Notes under the pieces: generated by a model
Database searches by the model: none
What the model was told of the DNA's origin: nothing
What the model saw: the letters and a program-made list of their open reading frames with translations, nothing else
Assembly: GCA_002388005.1 (NCBI GenBank)
Contig: DGLO01000071.1
Location: forward strand, 2,892-27,550
Length of the DNA stretch: 24,659 bases
Direction: 5' to 3'
Source of the DNA: Candidatus Neomicrothrix sp. UBA4542
Lineage (GTDB): Bacteria > Actinomycetota > Acidimicrobiia > Acidimicrobiales > Poriferisodalaceae
Position numbers and translations under genes: made by a program
Part shown: in pieces, positions 1 through 7,639 of the stretch
How the letters are laid out: the number at the start of each line of letters is the position of its first letter
How positions within the stretch are numbered: position 1 is the stretch's first letter

Positions 1-486
1 CAACTTGATGCGATCGCCGTCAATTACCCGGAAGCGATCCTCCAAGACCGAACGGAGTACCAAGAAACAATTGAAGGTCGAATCGACAACCTGTTGATGA
101 CCGTCAACGCGCTCGTTGGATTCGCCGTGATCATTGCCGTCTTAGGGATTGTCAACACTTTGATGCTGTCAGTGTTCGAAAGAACAAGAGAAATTGGGCT
201 CCTCAGAGCCGTCGGGATGACGCGACGTCAAACACGGCGAATGATCAGATGGGAAGCGGTAATCATCGCCGTATTCGGTGGGGTATTGGGAATACTTGTC
301 GGAACTCTGCTCGGGTTTATCGCAGTTCAGGCCATGCCAGAGTCATTCATCACAGATTTCGGCATTCCAGTCGGCAATTTTGTCATCATTCTCGTCATGT
401 GCATTGTTGCTGGTGTCCTAGCCGCCATTCTGCCCGCTCGACGAGCAGCACGACTTAACATCCTCGACGCGATCGCTCATTCGTGA
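1..486 (+). CDS. ABC transporter permease, FtsX/MacB type (3' fragment)
   Basis: The reading frame is open from the first base, so this is the C-terminal 161 residues of a longer protein whose start lies outside the window. Three hydrophobic segments are visible, at about residues 36-58, 85-110 and 126-148 of the fragment. Between the first two lies the charged loop REIGLLRAVGMTRRQ, typical of the FtsX/MacB_PCD permease domain, and the protein ends with a PARRAARLNILDAI-like tail. Family members pair with a LolD/MacB-type ATPase and move lipids, lipoproteins or peptides, or act as mechanotransmission ABC systems. The substrate cannot be told from this part. The stop overlaps the start of the next gene, so the two are probably co-transcribed. 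Confidence 0.88.
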   Translation, partial: QLDAIAVNYPEAILQDRTEYQETIEGRIDNLLMTVNALVGFAVIIAVLGIVNTLMLSVFERTREIGLLRAVGMTRRQTRRMIRWEAVIIAVFGGVLGILVGTLLGFIAVQAMPESFITDFGIPVGNFVIILVMCIVAGVLAAILPARRAARLNILDAIAHS

Positions 487-881
487 TGTCTCTAAATCCC
501 TTAGACCTAAACGAAGACATTCAATCTTTTCTATATGAACGCCACCTCGCTTCATTGACACTCCTGCGAGCAGACGGCAGCCCTCACGTAACTGCTGTCG
601 GATTCACCTGGGATCAGACGAACCAGTTGGTCCGTGTGATCACATGGGCCGGTTCCATGAAAAGCCAAATCTTGGCGCAATTGCCAAATACGCGAGCCGT
701 AGTGTGTCAAATCGACGGCGGCCGGTGGCTAAGCCTCGAAGGAACCGCTGTGTTGACCGACGACGAGGACCGCTGCCGAGAAGGAACCGAACGCTACGCA
801 GAACGCTACCGGGAACCACGAGAACGGCCGGATCGGACCGTGATCGAAATTTCGGTGGACAGGATTCTCGGCTACGCCTAG
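486..881 (+). CDS. PPOX-class (pyridoxamine 5'-phosphate oxidase fold) F420/FMN-dependent protein
   Basis: The protein is a 131-residue split-barrel protein. An N-terminal segment with RHLASLTLLRADGSPHVTAV is followed by a V.WAGSMKSQIL stretch and a GGRWLSLEGTAVL strand. This order is typical of small PPOX-fold proteins annotated in actinobacteria as F420-dependent oxidoreductases (Rv1155/TIGR03618-like). The cofactor (F420, FMN or haem) cannot be decided from sequence alone, and the substrate is unknown. The start is ATG at 486, overlapping the permease stop in TGATG; a GTG one codon upstream at 483 is possible. No clear Shine-Dalgarno sequence is visible, so translation is probably coupled to the permease gene. 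It converges on helD/helR, 75 bases away. Confidence 0.8.
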   Translation: MSLNPLDLNEDIQSFLYERHLASLTLLRADGSPHVTAVGFTWDQTNQLVRVITWAGSMKSQILAQLPNTRAVVCQIDGGRWLSLEGTAVLTDDEDRCREGTERYAERYREPRERPDRTVIEISVDRILGYA

Positions 882-956
882 CAACCCAGTAAAGCGCGAT
901 CCTTTCTACCAGCCTGTAACAACGCTATTGAGCGAGACCAGCGGCAGGGGATCAGT

Positions 957-3062
957 TCAGTCCACCAACACACGTGGCAGCGGACGCGCATGCACTATGG
1001 CTAACCGTTTGGTTGAACGGGTGAGTGCTACGAACAGGGCGCGCAGGCCCTGGGGCTCCTCCTCAAGAATTGTGGCCGGTTCAATGACCACCGTTCCGTC
1101 AAGCTCAAGACCCTTCACGAGCTGCACCGGCACCAACGCTATCTTGGGGTGGAGAGGGCCACTGACGTTACGGCTCGCTGTGGTCGCCCGCCCAAAATCA
1201 ATACCTGTTGCCTGGAGGGCTTGGTCGACCATCTCGATGAGACTGCCGGGTGCGATGACCGCAACCGAACCGCCCCCAAGCGCTTCCGACTCTTCTTGAA
1301 CCATCGATACGGCTCGATCTACAAGTGATTGGACAGGAGCTATTGGTTGACCAATTACTTCGACTATCCGCGGTGGAGTCCCGACTGAACGGACTGCTTT
1401 GGGGCTAGCGAGGTCTGGTGCGGCGACTGCAAGAACCTTTTTGGCCAGTTCTAGATTGGGTGCAGGAATCCGATAGCTGAGTGTCAGTTCACGAACGCGA
1501 GGCTCAATTGTCCCCGTCGGTAAGTAGTTCAATACTTCATCCCAGTCCGCAGCGGCGCCAGGGGCTGTGGCTTGGGCGATGTCCCCCACAATGGTCATGG
1601 AACCGTTCAATGAACGTCGGGAGATCATTCGCAACGCCATTGGTGTGTGATCTTGGGTTTCGTCAACAACGATATGCCCGAAGGTACGAATTTCGGGATC
1701 TCGGGCCTTGCGTTGCCTATCCAACCTCGGACCTAAACCTGAATAGGCCTCGTCCAAAAGTGGCACGTCAGCGTCGCTCCACCGATAATCGGCTAACGAC
1801 TCACCTCGCGGTCGAAACAGCGTCAACCACTCGGCCTCACAAAGATGCTCTCCCGCGGCCGACTCAATGAGAGCTTTTGAGCCAAATAAATCCCTAAGCA
1901 ACTGTGCGGGAGTGAGTATTGGCCACATACGTTCGAGTGCTTCAAGGACTCTGGGGTCGCGCCGCAATCGATACCGCACATTGTCGGCATCAGGTTGAGA
2001 ATGATGCGAAGCGGCAAGTGCCGCAAAGAACTCGTTTTCGACGTACCGGCGGCCAGCGTTATGTCTTCTATACCTGCGACGGGCTTCACGGACGATACGG
2101 CGACTTTGCGATACCGAAACGCGCAACCTAGCGAGACCGAACCCCACGACTAGGTCGTCGCGTAGGGCCCGTTGGCGGTCCTTGATCGCATCCGCGATCA
2201 CAGGGACCATTCGTTTGTTTCCTTTTACGGCCGCCGAATCTGACGGATCGGGCAAGGTGACGCGGACGTCAGCAAAAATGTCGACGAGCAGGTCCGCCAA
2301 CACTGTTAGATACACGCCAGCTTCGCCGAGACTGGGAAGAACTTGTTCGATGTAGCGCAGGAACAACCGATTGGGCCCTACAACGAGTACACCCTGACCT
2401 TCAAGCGGGAAGCGATACGTGTAGAGAAGGTAAGCAGCGCGGTGCAGTGCTACCACTGTCTTTCCGGTACCTGGGCCGCCTTGGACTATGAGCATTCCCT
2501 TAAGCGGATCGCGAATGATTTGGTCCTGTTCGCCTTGAATGGTGGCGACGATGTCGCGCAACTGCCCGTCGCGATTTTGATCTAAGGCCGCCAGCAAGGC
2601 TCCGTGCCCCTGGAAGCCCTCGTCTAGCTGGTCAAGATCAAACAACTCGTCTTCTATGTCAAGTAATTCCCGACCGCGACTCACAAAGTGTCGGCGGCGA
2701 ATGAGCCCCATGGGGTCCCGCCCAGTCGCCCGATAGAAGGGCTCCGCCACAGGGGCGCGCCAGTCCACCACCACTGGCTCTTGACGTTCGTCTGAGACGG
2801 CTAGTCGTCCGATATGAAATCGGTCGTCGCTGTCTAAGTCGATTCTCCCGAAAATCAGTGATGCGGACCCAAGCTGCAATTGACCAAGCCTATTTTGGAC
2901 ACTGCCCTCAATCACGTCACGTTCATATCGAGCCTGAGTGGTACCACCACGTCCCACCTCGACCATTCCGCGCAACTTGAGCGCGCGGTCGCGCGCCTCG
3001 TCAAGCAGAAGATGCGCACGATCAATGTGTGCTTGTTCGGCTGCGATTTCGGGGTGAGTCAC
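957..3062 (-). CDS. helR: HelD/HelR-family RNA polymerase-recycling motor ATPase (SF1 helicase-like)
   Basis: This is a 701-residue superfamily-1 ATPase. It has a short charged helical N-terminus (about 1-60), Walker A GGPGTGKT at 195-202, a long helical insertion between the two halves of the first ATPase domain, motif II DETQD at 467-471, motif III around GDIAQ (about 495), a VKGLELDG motif V near the C-terminus, and VALTRSTKRL as motif VI. This layout and length fit actinobacterial class II HelD/HelR, which binds RNA polymerase, pulls it off DNA and can eject bound rifamycins. In contrast, UvrD/PcrA proteins lack the N-terminal arm that enters the secondary channel. The start is GTG at 3062 with no good Shine-Dalgarno sequence. 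The gene is divergent from hemE. An inverted repeat around a possible -10 lies about 20 bases upstream. Whether it gives rifamycin tolerance is inference. Confidence 0.85.
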   Translation of the reverse strand: MTHPEIAAEQAHIDRAHLLLDEARDRALKLRGMVEVGRGGTTQARYERDVIEGSVQNRLGQLQLGSASLIFGRIDLDSDDRFHIGRLAVSDERQEPVVVDWRAPVAEPFYRATGRDPMGLIRRRHFVSRGRELLDIEDELFDLDQLDEGFQGHGALLAALDQNRDGQLRDIVATIQGEQDQIIRDPLKGMLIVQGGPGTGKTVVALHRAAYLLYTYRFPLEGQGVLVVGPNRLFLRYIEQVLPSLGEAGVYLTVLADLLVDIFADVRVTLPDPSDSAAVKGNKRMVPVIADAIKDRQRALRDDLVVGFGLARLRVSVSQSRRIVREARRRYRRHNAGRRYVENEFFAALAASHHSQPDADNVRYRLRRDPRVLEALERMWPILTPAQLLRDLFGSKALIESAAGEHLCEAEWLTLFRPRGESLADYRWSDADVPLLDEAYSGLGPRLDRQRKARDPEIRTFGHIVVDETQDHTPMALRMISRRSLNGSMTIVGDIAQATAPGAAADWDEVLNYLPTGTIEPRVRELTLSYRIPAPNLELAKKVLAVAAPDLASPKAVRSVGTPPRIVEVIGQPIAPVQSLVDRAVSMVQEESEALGGGSVAVIAPGSLIEMVDQALQATGIDFGRATTASRNVSGPLHPKIALVPVQLVKGLELDGTVVIEPATILEEEPQGLRALFVALTRSTKRLAIVHARPLPRVLVD

Positions 3063-3080
3063 ACGTATAACACCGGTTCA

Positions 3081-3105
3081 AAGAACAGACCAGCATACCG
3101 TTCTT
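3081..3105 (-). promoter_or_regulatory. Inverted repeat bracketing a possible -10 of helD/helR
   Basis: A perfect repeat, AAGAAC-N13-GTTCTT, occupies this stretch. Read on the minus strand, TATGCT (3092-3097) sits between the arms and would serve as a -10 box, with transcription starting near the distal arm about 20 bases before the GTG. The geometry suits a repressor site covering the promoter. No convincing -35 is visible. This is inference from symmetry only. Confidence 0.33.
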
Positions 3106-3150
3106 AGGAGCTTTGAGTCTGTTCTACAGCCGCAACCACCGAAGAAACTA

Positions 3151-3183
3151 ACCGCCGTGCGGCTCCAGGCATGAAGCGGCGGT
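3151..3183 (+). promoter_or_regulatory. Inverted repeat just upstream of hemE
   Basis: ACCGCCG (3151-3157) and CGGCGGT (3177-3183) form a perfect 7-bp repeat around 19 bases, ending 15 bases before the hemE ATG. The last T of the repeat is also the first base of TAGCGT (3183-3188), a possible extended-spacing -10. It could be an operator or, if transcribed, a hairpin near the ribosome-binding region. There is no run of T after it, so it is not a normal terminator. Confidence 0.38.
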
Positions 3184-3198
3184 AGCGTCAATGTTGAG

Positions 3199-4275
3199 AT
3201 GCCTCTTCCCTCTAATCACCCGAGCTGCGCGTTCGACGAGAGCCCCTATCTGCGCGCGTGTCGTCTTCAACAGGTTGACCACGTTCCTGTGTGGTTCCAG
3301 CGGCAAGCAGGTCGGTCGCTGCCCGAGTACAGGCAAATTCGTGGCGAAGGAAGCATTCTTCGGACTATTGAAGACGCTTCTCTCACAGCCGAAATTACTA
3401 TGCAGCCTGTGCGCCGATATGGGGTAGACGCGGCGATTTTGTTTTCCGACATAGTGGTTCCAGTGAACGCCGTGGGCTTCAAGATCGAGGTGGTCCCTGG
3501 TGTCGGACCAACAGCGGAGGATCCGTTTCGAACAAGAAATGACCTGAACCGTCTACGCCCGCTTGAACCAGAGATTGATACGCCATATGTGCTGGACGCG
3601 GTGAGCCTTCTCGTGGAACAACTCGAAGTTCCTCTAATTGGTTTCGCCGGTGCGCCTTTCACGGTCGCTAGCTACTTGATCGAAGGTCAACCTTCTCGCA
3701 ATCACGCGAGAACCAAATCGTTAATGCATTCAGACCCCGCGCTGTGGCACGAATTAATGATGCGCCTATCAGATATCTCAATTTCTTCCATGCGATCTCA
3801 GGTTCTTGCTGGAGCAAGCGCAGTGCAACTGTTCGATTCGTGGGCGGGAGCTCTAGGGCCTGCTGATTACAAAGAGCATGTCCTGCCTCATAGCCGCAGG
3901 GTGTTTGAGGAGTTGGCCGACCTTGGCGTACCACGCGCCCATTTCGGGGTGGGAACTGCGGAGATTCTGTCCCTCATGGGTGAAGCAGGGGCCGATGTTG
4001 TTGGTGCCGATTGGCGTGTCCCAATAGACGAGGTGCGAAGTCGCGTTGGACCAAACACCGCCGTTCAAGGCAACCTTGACCCTGCGGTTTGCTTGGCTGA
4101 TTGGCCTGTCGTGGCCAAAAAGACTCGAGAGGTCCTCAAGGCAGCTGGAGGCAAGCCAGGCCATATCTTTAATCTGGGTCACGGAGTTCTGCCAGAGACA
4201 AACCCTGCGATACTTGAGCGGGTGGTGGAATTAGTCCACGCCGAAGGTCTCAACCCAGATCTATCGGCAACATGA
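3199..4275 (+). CDS. hemE: Uroporphyrinogen decarboxylase
   Basis: The protein is 358 residues, the normal length. It decarboxylates the four acetate side chains of uroporphyrinogen III to give coproporphyrinogen III in the cytosol. The N-terminal signature reads VPVWFQRQAGRSLPEYR (29-45), with the substrate-binding arginines at 35 and 39; the usual Met in the MRQAGR signature is Gln here. The catalytic Asp is Asp84 in ILFSDI. Further family motifs are GFAGAPFTVASYLIEG, the LFDSWAG segment and NLGHGVLPET near the C-terminus. The ATG at 3199 has only a weak GAG upstream. The gene opens a hemE-hemY-lnt run, overlapping the next gene by ATGA. An inverted repeat precedes it, suggesting local control of haem synthesis. 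Confidence 0.97.
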   Translation: MPLPSNHPSCAFDESPYLRACRLQQVDHVPVWFQRQAGRSLPEYRQIRGEGSILRTIEDASLTAEITMQPVRRYGVDAAILFSDIVVPVNAVGFKIEVVPGVGPTAEDPFRTRNDLNRLRPLEPEIDTPYVLDAVSLLVEQLEVPLIGFAGAPFTVASYLIEGQPSRNHARTKSLMHSDPALWHELMMRLSDISISSMRSQVLAGASAVQLFDSWAGALGPADYKEHVLPHSRRVFEELADLGVPRAHFGVGTAEILSLMGEAGADVVGADWRVPIDEVRSRVGPNTAVQGNLDPAVCLADWPVVAKKTREVLKAAGGKPGHIFNLGHGVLPETNPAILERVVELVHAEGLNPDLSAT

Positions 4276-5651
4276 ACAGACGTGTCGTTGTTGTCGGTGG
4301 AGGGATCGCGGGGCTGACCGCCCTTTATCGCATACGGCAGCAGTCTCCTGAGACAGAAACCATTCTCTTAGAAGCTTCTCCTCGTCTCGGCGGGAAAATT
4401 CTCACGACAACCTTTTTGGGAAGACCAATCGACGAGGCCGCTGACATGTTCATCAGCAGAGTCCCCTGGGGATTGGATTTATGCGAAGAACTTGGCGTGG
4501 AGGGCTTTCTGATTAGCCCATCAACCTCTAGTGCCTACGTCTTGATTAACGGCGAGCTACGAAAGCTCCCTGAAGCTCTTCTTCTTGGAGTACCAACGAA
4601 AATGCTTCCACTCCTACGAAGCCGGATCGTTAGTCCCCTCGGTGTACTCCGCGCGGGTTTAGATCGAATCCGGCCTGATGATTGGCCTGGCGACGACGAA
4701 TCTGTTGGTGGCCTCATCAGGCGCAGGATGGGTGATCAAATAGCCGATCGACTAGTTGACCCTCTCATTGGAAGCATCAGCGCAGGCGACACGGACCATC
4801 TTGACGTCGCGTTGGCAGCACCACAGCTAGAGACCGCCTCGCGCAGACATCGCAGTTTGGTCACGGGGCTAAAGGAACAAGCAAGAAACTCTCCGGAAAA
4901 TACGAAGCCGCTCTTCTTGAGTTTTGAAAATGGGATGAGTCACCTGATCCATGTGTTAGTGAAGGCTCTAGGTGATGCCGACATTCGAACTAATACCCGC
5001 GTCACCCAAGTCCGAAACGACGGCGAAGGTCTCCGCATCGTCACCAACGAAGCAACAATCGAGAGCGACGTCGTTATTCTCGCGACCCCAGCGCATCAAG
5101 CAGCAACGCTTTTGTCTGGTTGCCCTTCAGCCTCGAATCGCTTGTCGTCTATCGAACACGCGTCTGTCGCCTTAGTCACGATGGGTCTCCGTCGCAGCGA
5201 CATCGGTCACCCTCTTGATGGTTCAGGGGTACTGGTACCTCGCACCGAGGGACTACTTGCAACTGCAATAAGTTGGGGTAGCTCTAAATGGCCACATTGG
5301 GCCGATGACGAACATGTCGTCCTTCGAGTGTCTGCAGGCCGTGCTGGAGACACTCGAGCATTAGCTCTTGACGATGATGCCCTCGTCGAAGCCTTGCTGA
5401 CTGAGATAGGTCAAATTCTCGATGTCGACGGAAGTCTCATCGAATGGCGGGTGTCGCGCTGGATCGATGCCTTTCCCCAATACGCGCCCGGCCATGACAG
5501 ATTGGTGAGCGCAGTTGAACGTGATTTGCGGTCGGAACTGCCCGGGGTTTTCTTAACAGGAGCGGGGTACAGAGGTCTCGGAGTGCCGGCCTGCATTCGG
5601 CAGGGTGGCGAATGTGCCCATACTGCCCTCGATTATCTCAACTCAATATGA
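4272..5651 (+). CDS. hemY: Coproporphyrinogen III / protoporphyrinogen oxidase (HemY/CgoX type, FAD)
   Basis: This is a 459-residue FAD-dependent oxidase. The N-terminus carries the dinucleotide-binding motif VVVVGGGIAGL (5-15), followed by an EASPRLGGKI segment that contacts FAD. The C-terminus has the matching flavin motif GAGYRGLGVPACIRQG. In Actinomycetota and Firmicutes this family oxidises coproporphyrinogen III to coproporphyrin III (CgoX/HemY), and the HemQ gene near the right end of the window supports that reaction here rather than protoporphyrinogen oxidation. The start ATG overlaps the hemE stop by four bases (ATGA), and its own stop overlaps the lnt start the same way, so hemE, hemY and lnt are probably one translationally coupled unit. 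Confidence 0.93.
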   Translation: MNRRVVVVGGGIAGLTALYRIRQQSPETETILLEASPRLGGKILTTTFLGRPIDEAADMFISRVPWGLDLCEELGVEGFLISPSTSSAYVLINGELRKLPEALLLGVPTKMLPLLRSRIVSPLGVLRAGLDRIRPDDWPGDDESVGGLIRRRMGDQIADRLVDPLIGSISAGDTDHLDVALAAPQLETASRRHRSLVTGLKEQARNSPENTKPLFLSFENGMSHLIHVLVKALGDADIRTNTRVTQVRNDGEGLRIVTNEATIESDVVILATPAHQAATLLSGCPSASNRLSSIEHASVALVTMGLRRSDIGHPLDGSGVLVPRTEGLLATAISWGSSKWPHWADDEHVVLRVSAGRAGDTRALALDDDALVEALLTEIGQILDVDGSLIEWRVSRWIDAFPQYAPGHDRLVSAVERDLRSELPGVFLTGAGYRGLGVPACIRQGGECAHTALDYLNSI

Positions 5652-7084
5652 GTCGGTTTGCGCCCTTTGGCCGCTTTGCTCTCGGTGCCGCTATTGCCTT
5701 ATCTCTTCCTCCATATGGACTGTGGGCGTTGGCTCCTATCGGCATCGGTGTCTTTCTCAAGACTTCGCGCACTGCGAGCCACGGCCGCCGTTTGTTCGAT
5801 GCCTGGAGCTTGTGGATGGGATACTTCACAATTTCTCTAGCGTGGATGATTGACCTAACCGTGCCTGGTTGGATCGTAGCGACGCCTGTTCAAGCCCTGA
5901 TAATGGCACTGCCAATGGCTCTGATTCCCGCGAGCGGGGCGGGGCGTGCATTCTCTGTGCCTTCGGCCTTAGTGGTGGGCGAAGCTATTCGATGGGTAGT
6001 TCCTTTTGGCGGAGTGCCCATGTCCAACCTCGCTCTCGGCCCAATCGATACCTATCTGGCAGATGTCGTTCGCGTTGGGGGGGCTCTGCTTCTGGTGGCT
6101 TCAATCGGTATTCTTGCCGTCGGGGTCGAAGCGGCTTTGTCTGTGCGACTACGGACGGTAGTGGGCGTATTGGCCGCGACGGTGCTGCTGATCGTTATCG
6201 CCCGGGTCAGCCCTAGAGGGCATCCCGACACAGTGATTAATGCCAGCGTTGTCCAAGCCGGCGGCGCGTTAGGCACTCGGGCTGCGACGAGTGACCAGCT
6301 TGCGGTCTTCGACCGGCATCGGGAAGCCGTAGCCAGTCAGTCCGTCGATACCGATCTTATGGTCTGGTCCGAAAGCAGCGTGACGGTCGAAAGACCGTTG
6401 GAAACAAGCGACCAGTTAGCCACGATCGCTCAGCTAGCAACTGAGCTTGATGCTGTCATCATCGCCAACTTTTCTGAAATTGATGGCGACCGTTTTCGTA
6501 ACGCATCAGTTTCGATCGATCCCGATACTGGATTTGTTTCGCGCTTCGACAAGGTCCATCTTGTTCCGTTCGGTGAGTACATCCCTCTTCGCGGTTTAGT
6601 AGACAATTTTGCTGATCTGTCTTTGATCTCCAGAGAAGCCATAGCGGGTGAGGGGCCGGGGATACTCAATTCGCGTCTAGGTCCCATAGGAAACGCTATT
6701 TCCTTTGAGGTGTACTTCCCTGACCGAGTTCGTAGCGGAATGCGATCAGGGGCTCGCATCCTCACTAACCCAACTTTGGCTTCGTCCTACACCACGTCGC
6801 TGGTACCAGAACAATCGCTGGCTAGTGCCCGGCTCAGAGCAATTGAAACCGGTCGCTGGGTGCTGCAAGCTTCGACTACCGGTTACTCCGCTGTCGTTTC
6901 CGCGGGTGGGGAGGTTGTGCTTAGAAGCGATCTCCGAGAGCAGACAGTCCTCACCACGTCAGTAGAACTGCGTAGTGGAAATACCTGGGCGACTGACCTC
7001 GGCAAATTACCTATTTCGTTAATTGCGGTGGGATTATTGGCGGGAAATACCTTGTCACAAATTAGACGTCGATCATCAAGGTGA
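5648..7084 (+). CDS. lnt: Apolipoprotein N-acyltransferase homologue with Ser in place of the catalytic Cys
   Basis: This 478-residue membrane protein has about six to seven hydrophobic segments in the first 200 residues, then a nitrilase domain facing outward. Lnt adds a third acyl chain to lipoproteins using a Glu-Lys-Cys triad. Here Glu242 (MVWSES) and Lys302 (FDKVHLVPFGEYIP) are present with normal spacing. The third position, usually in an ICYE-type motif, reads AISFEV with Ser352 (TCC at 6701-6703). The rest of the domain (a Q.LA.ARLRAIETGR stretch and the TTGYSAVV segment) is intact, so this is not a decayed gene. The enzyme may be inactive, slow or repurposed. I chose ATG 5648 (ATGA overlap with hemY) over ATG 5612, which would lie deep inside hemY. 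The 3' end overlaps dtd on the other strand by 23 bases. Confidence 0.88.
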   Translation: MSRFAPFGRFALGAAIALSLPPYGLWALAPIGIGVFLKTSRTASHGRRLFDAWSLWMGYFTISLAWMIDLTVPGWIVATPVQALIMALPMALIPASGAGRAFSVPSALVVGEAIRWVVPFGGVPMSNLALGPIDTYLADVVRVGGALLLVASIGILAVGVEAALSVRLRTVVGVLAATVLLIVIARVSPRGHPDTVINASVVQAGGALGTRAATSDQLAVFDRHREAVASQSVDTDLMVWSESSVTVERPLETSDQLATIAQLATELDAVIIANFSEIDGDRFRNASVSIDPDTGFVSRFDKVHLVPFGEYIPLRGLVDNFADLSLISREAIAGEGPGILNSRLGPIGNAISFEVYFPDRVRSGMRSGARILTNPTLASSYTTSLVPEQSLASARLRAIETGRWVLQASTTGYSAVVSAGGEVVLRSDLREQTVLTTSVELRSGNTWATDLGKLPISLIAVGLLAGNTLSQIRRRSSR

Positions 7085-7499
7085 CGGGGCCGTCATTGTG
7101 GATCTCGACTTCCATGTGTGTTTGAAATTCGCCGCTTGACACTTTGGCTCCCAGGTCGGACAACGTCTCACAGAAACGCTGAATGAGAGGTTCGGCTATT
7201 TCTGGTCTGGCTGCGTCGATGAACGATGGGCGGCGGCCCTTTTTCGTGTCTGCGTAAAGGGTGAATTGGCTTACTACTAGAACTTCGCCGCTGACGTCGC
7301 CTACTGCCAGGTTCATCATTCTCTGATCATCTTCAAAAACGCGTAGGTTCCAAACTTTGTCTGCCAATTTTTGCACGGTACTCCCATCATCGGTATGAGT
7401 GACACCGACAAAGACGCACAGTCCACTACCAATGGCACCGACAGTCTGTTCGTAAACCGAAACTGAAGCTCGACTGACTCTCTGCACTAACGCCCGCAT
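7062..7499 (-). CDS. dtd: D-aminoacyl-tRNA deacylase
   Basis: The protein is 145 residues, the family's usual length. DTD removes D-amino acids (and glycine from tRNA-Ala) wrongly attached to tRNA. The N-terminus MRALVQRVSRASVSV, the central SQFTLYADTKKGRRPSF motif (catalytic region) and the C-terminal NDGPVTLMID motif (the cross-subunit GPVT proofreading loop) are all present and intact. The ATG at 7499 is preceded by a GAGTGAG stretch that can act as a ribosome-binding site. It is transcribed alone on the minus strand, divergent from the glycosyltransferase operon, and its end overlaps the end of lnt by 23 bases. Confidence 0.97.
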   Translation of the reverse strand: MRALVQRVSRASVSVYEQTVGAIGSGLCVFVGVTHTDDGSTVQKLADKVWNLRVFEDDQRMMNLAVGDVSGEVLVVSQFTLYADTKKGRRPSFIDAARPEIAEPLIQRFCETLSDLGAKVSSGEFQTHMEVEIHNDGPVTLMIDV

Positions 7500-7519
7500 G
7501 CTTGCTCACTCTCAGCAAC

Positions 7520-7536
7520 CTCAGGAACTCCCTGAG
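7520..7536. repeat. Short inverted repeat upstream of dtd
   Basis: CTCAGG-aactc-CCTGAG is a perfect 6-bp dyad with a 5-base loop, about 20 bases upstream of the dtd ATG. It would fall in the dtd leader or promoter. Its role is unknown; it could be a small hairpin or an operator half. Confidence 0.3.
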
Positions 7537-7567
7537 CGTTTGGAGTATTGAGCCTAGAAGTCGGGCT

Positions 7568-7597
7568 TTGAGGCAACGAGTTACCGGCCGGTAGCAT
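7568..7597 (+). promoter_or_regulatory. Probable promoter and palindromic operator of the glycosyltransferase operon
   Basis: TTGAGG (7568-7573) and TAGCAT (7592-7597) are separated by 18 bases and resemble -35 and -10 boxes. The 12-bp perfect palindrome TACCGGCCGGTA (7582-7593) fills the spacer and runs into the -10. Transcription would start near 7604, giving a leader of roughly 35 bases before the ATG at 7640. A regulator bound to the palindrome would block this promoter. This is inference from sequence. Confidence 0.42.
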
Positions 7598-7639
7598 TGA
7601 GACTTACACCTCGTTTTCAGGGAGTTGTGAAAGGGTCAA

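Noticed and set aside
882..956. Shared terminator between the PPOX gene and helD/helR
   Set aside because: GATCC (898-902) and GGATC (949-953), plus CCTG/CAGG inside, pair only around a very long loop and there is no U-run.
3081..3105. LexA (SOS) box at the helD/helR promoter
   Set aside because: Actinobacterial SOS boxes have a short 4-base gap between GAAC and GTTC. Here the gap is 13 bases.
5612..5647. Upstream ATG as the lnt start
   Set aside because: It lies inside hemY and adds 12 polar residues with two Cys before a normal Lnt N-terminus; the ATGA overlap at 5648 fits the operon pattern.
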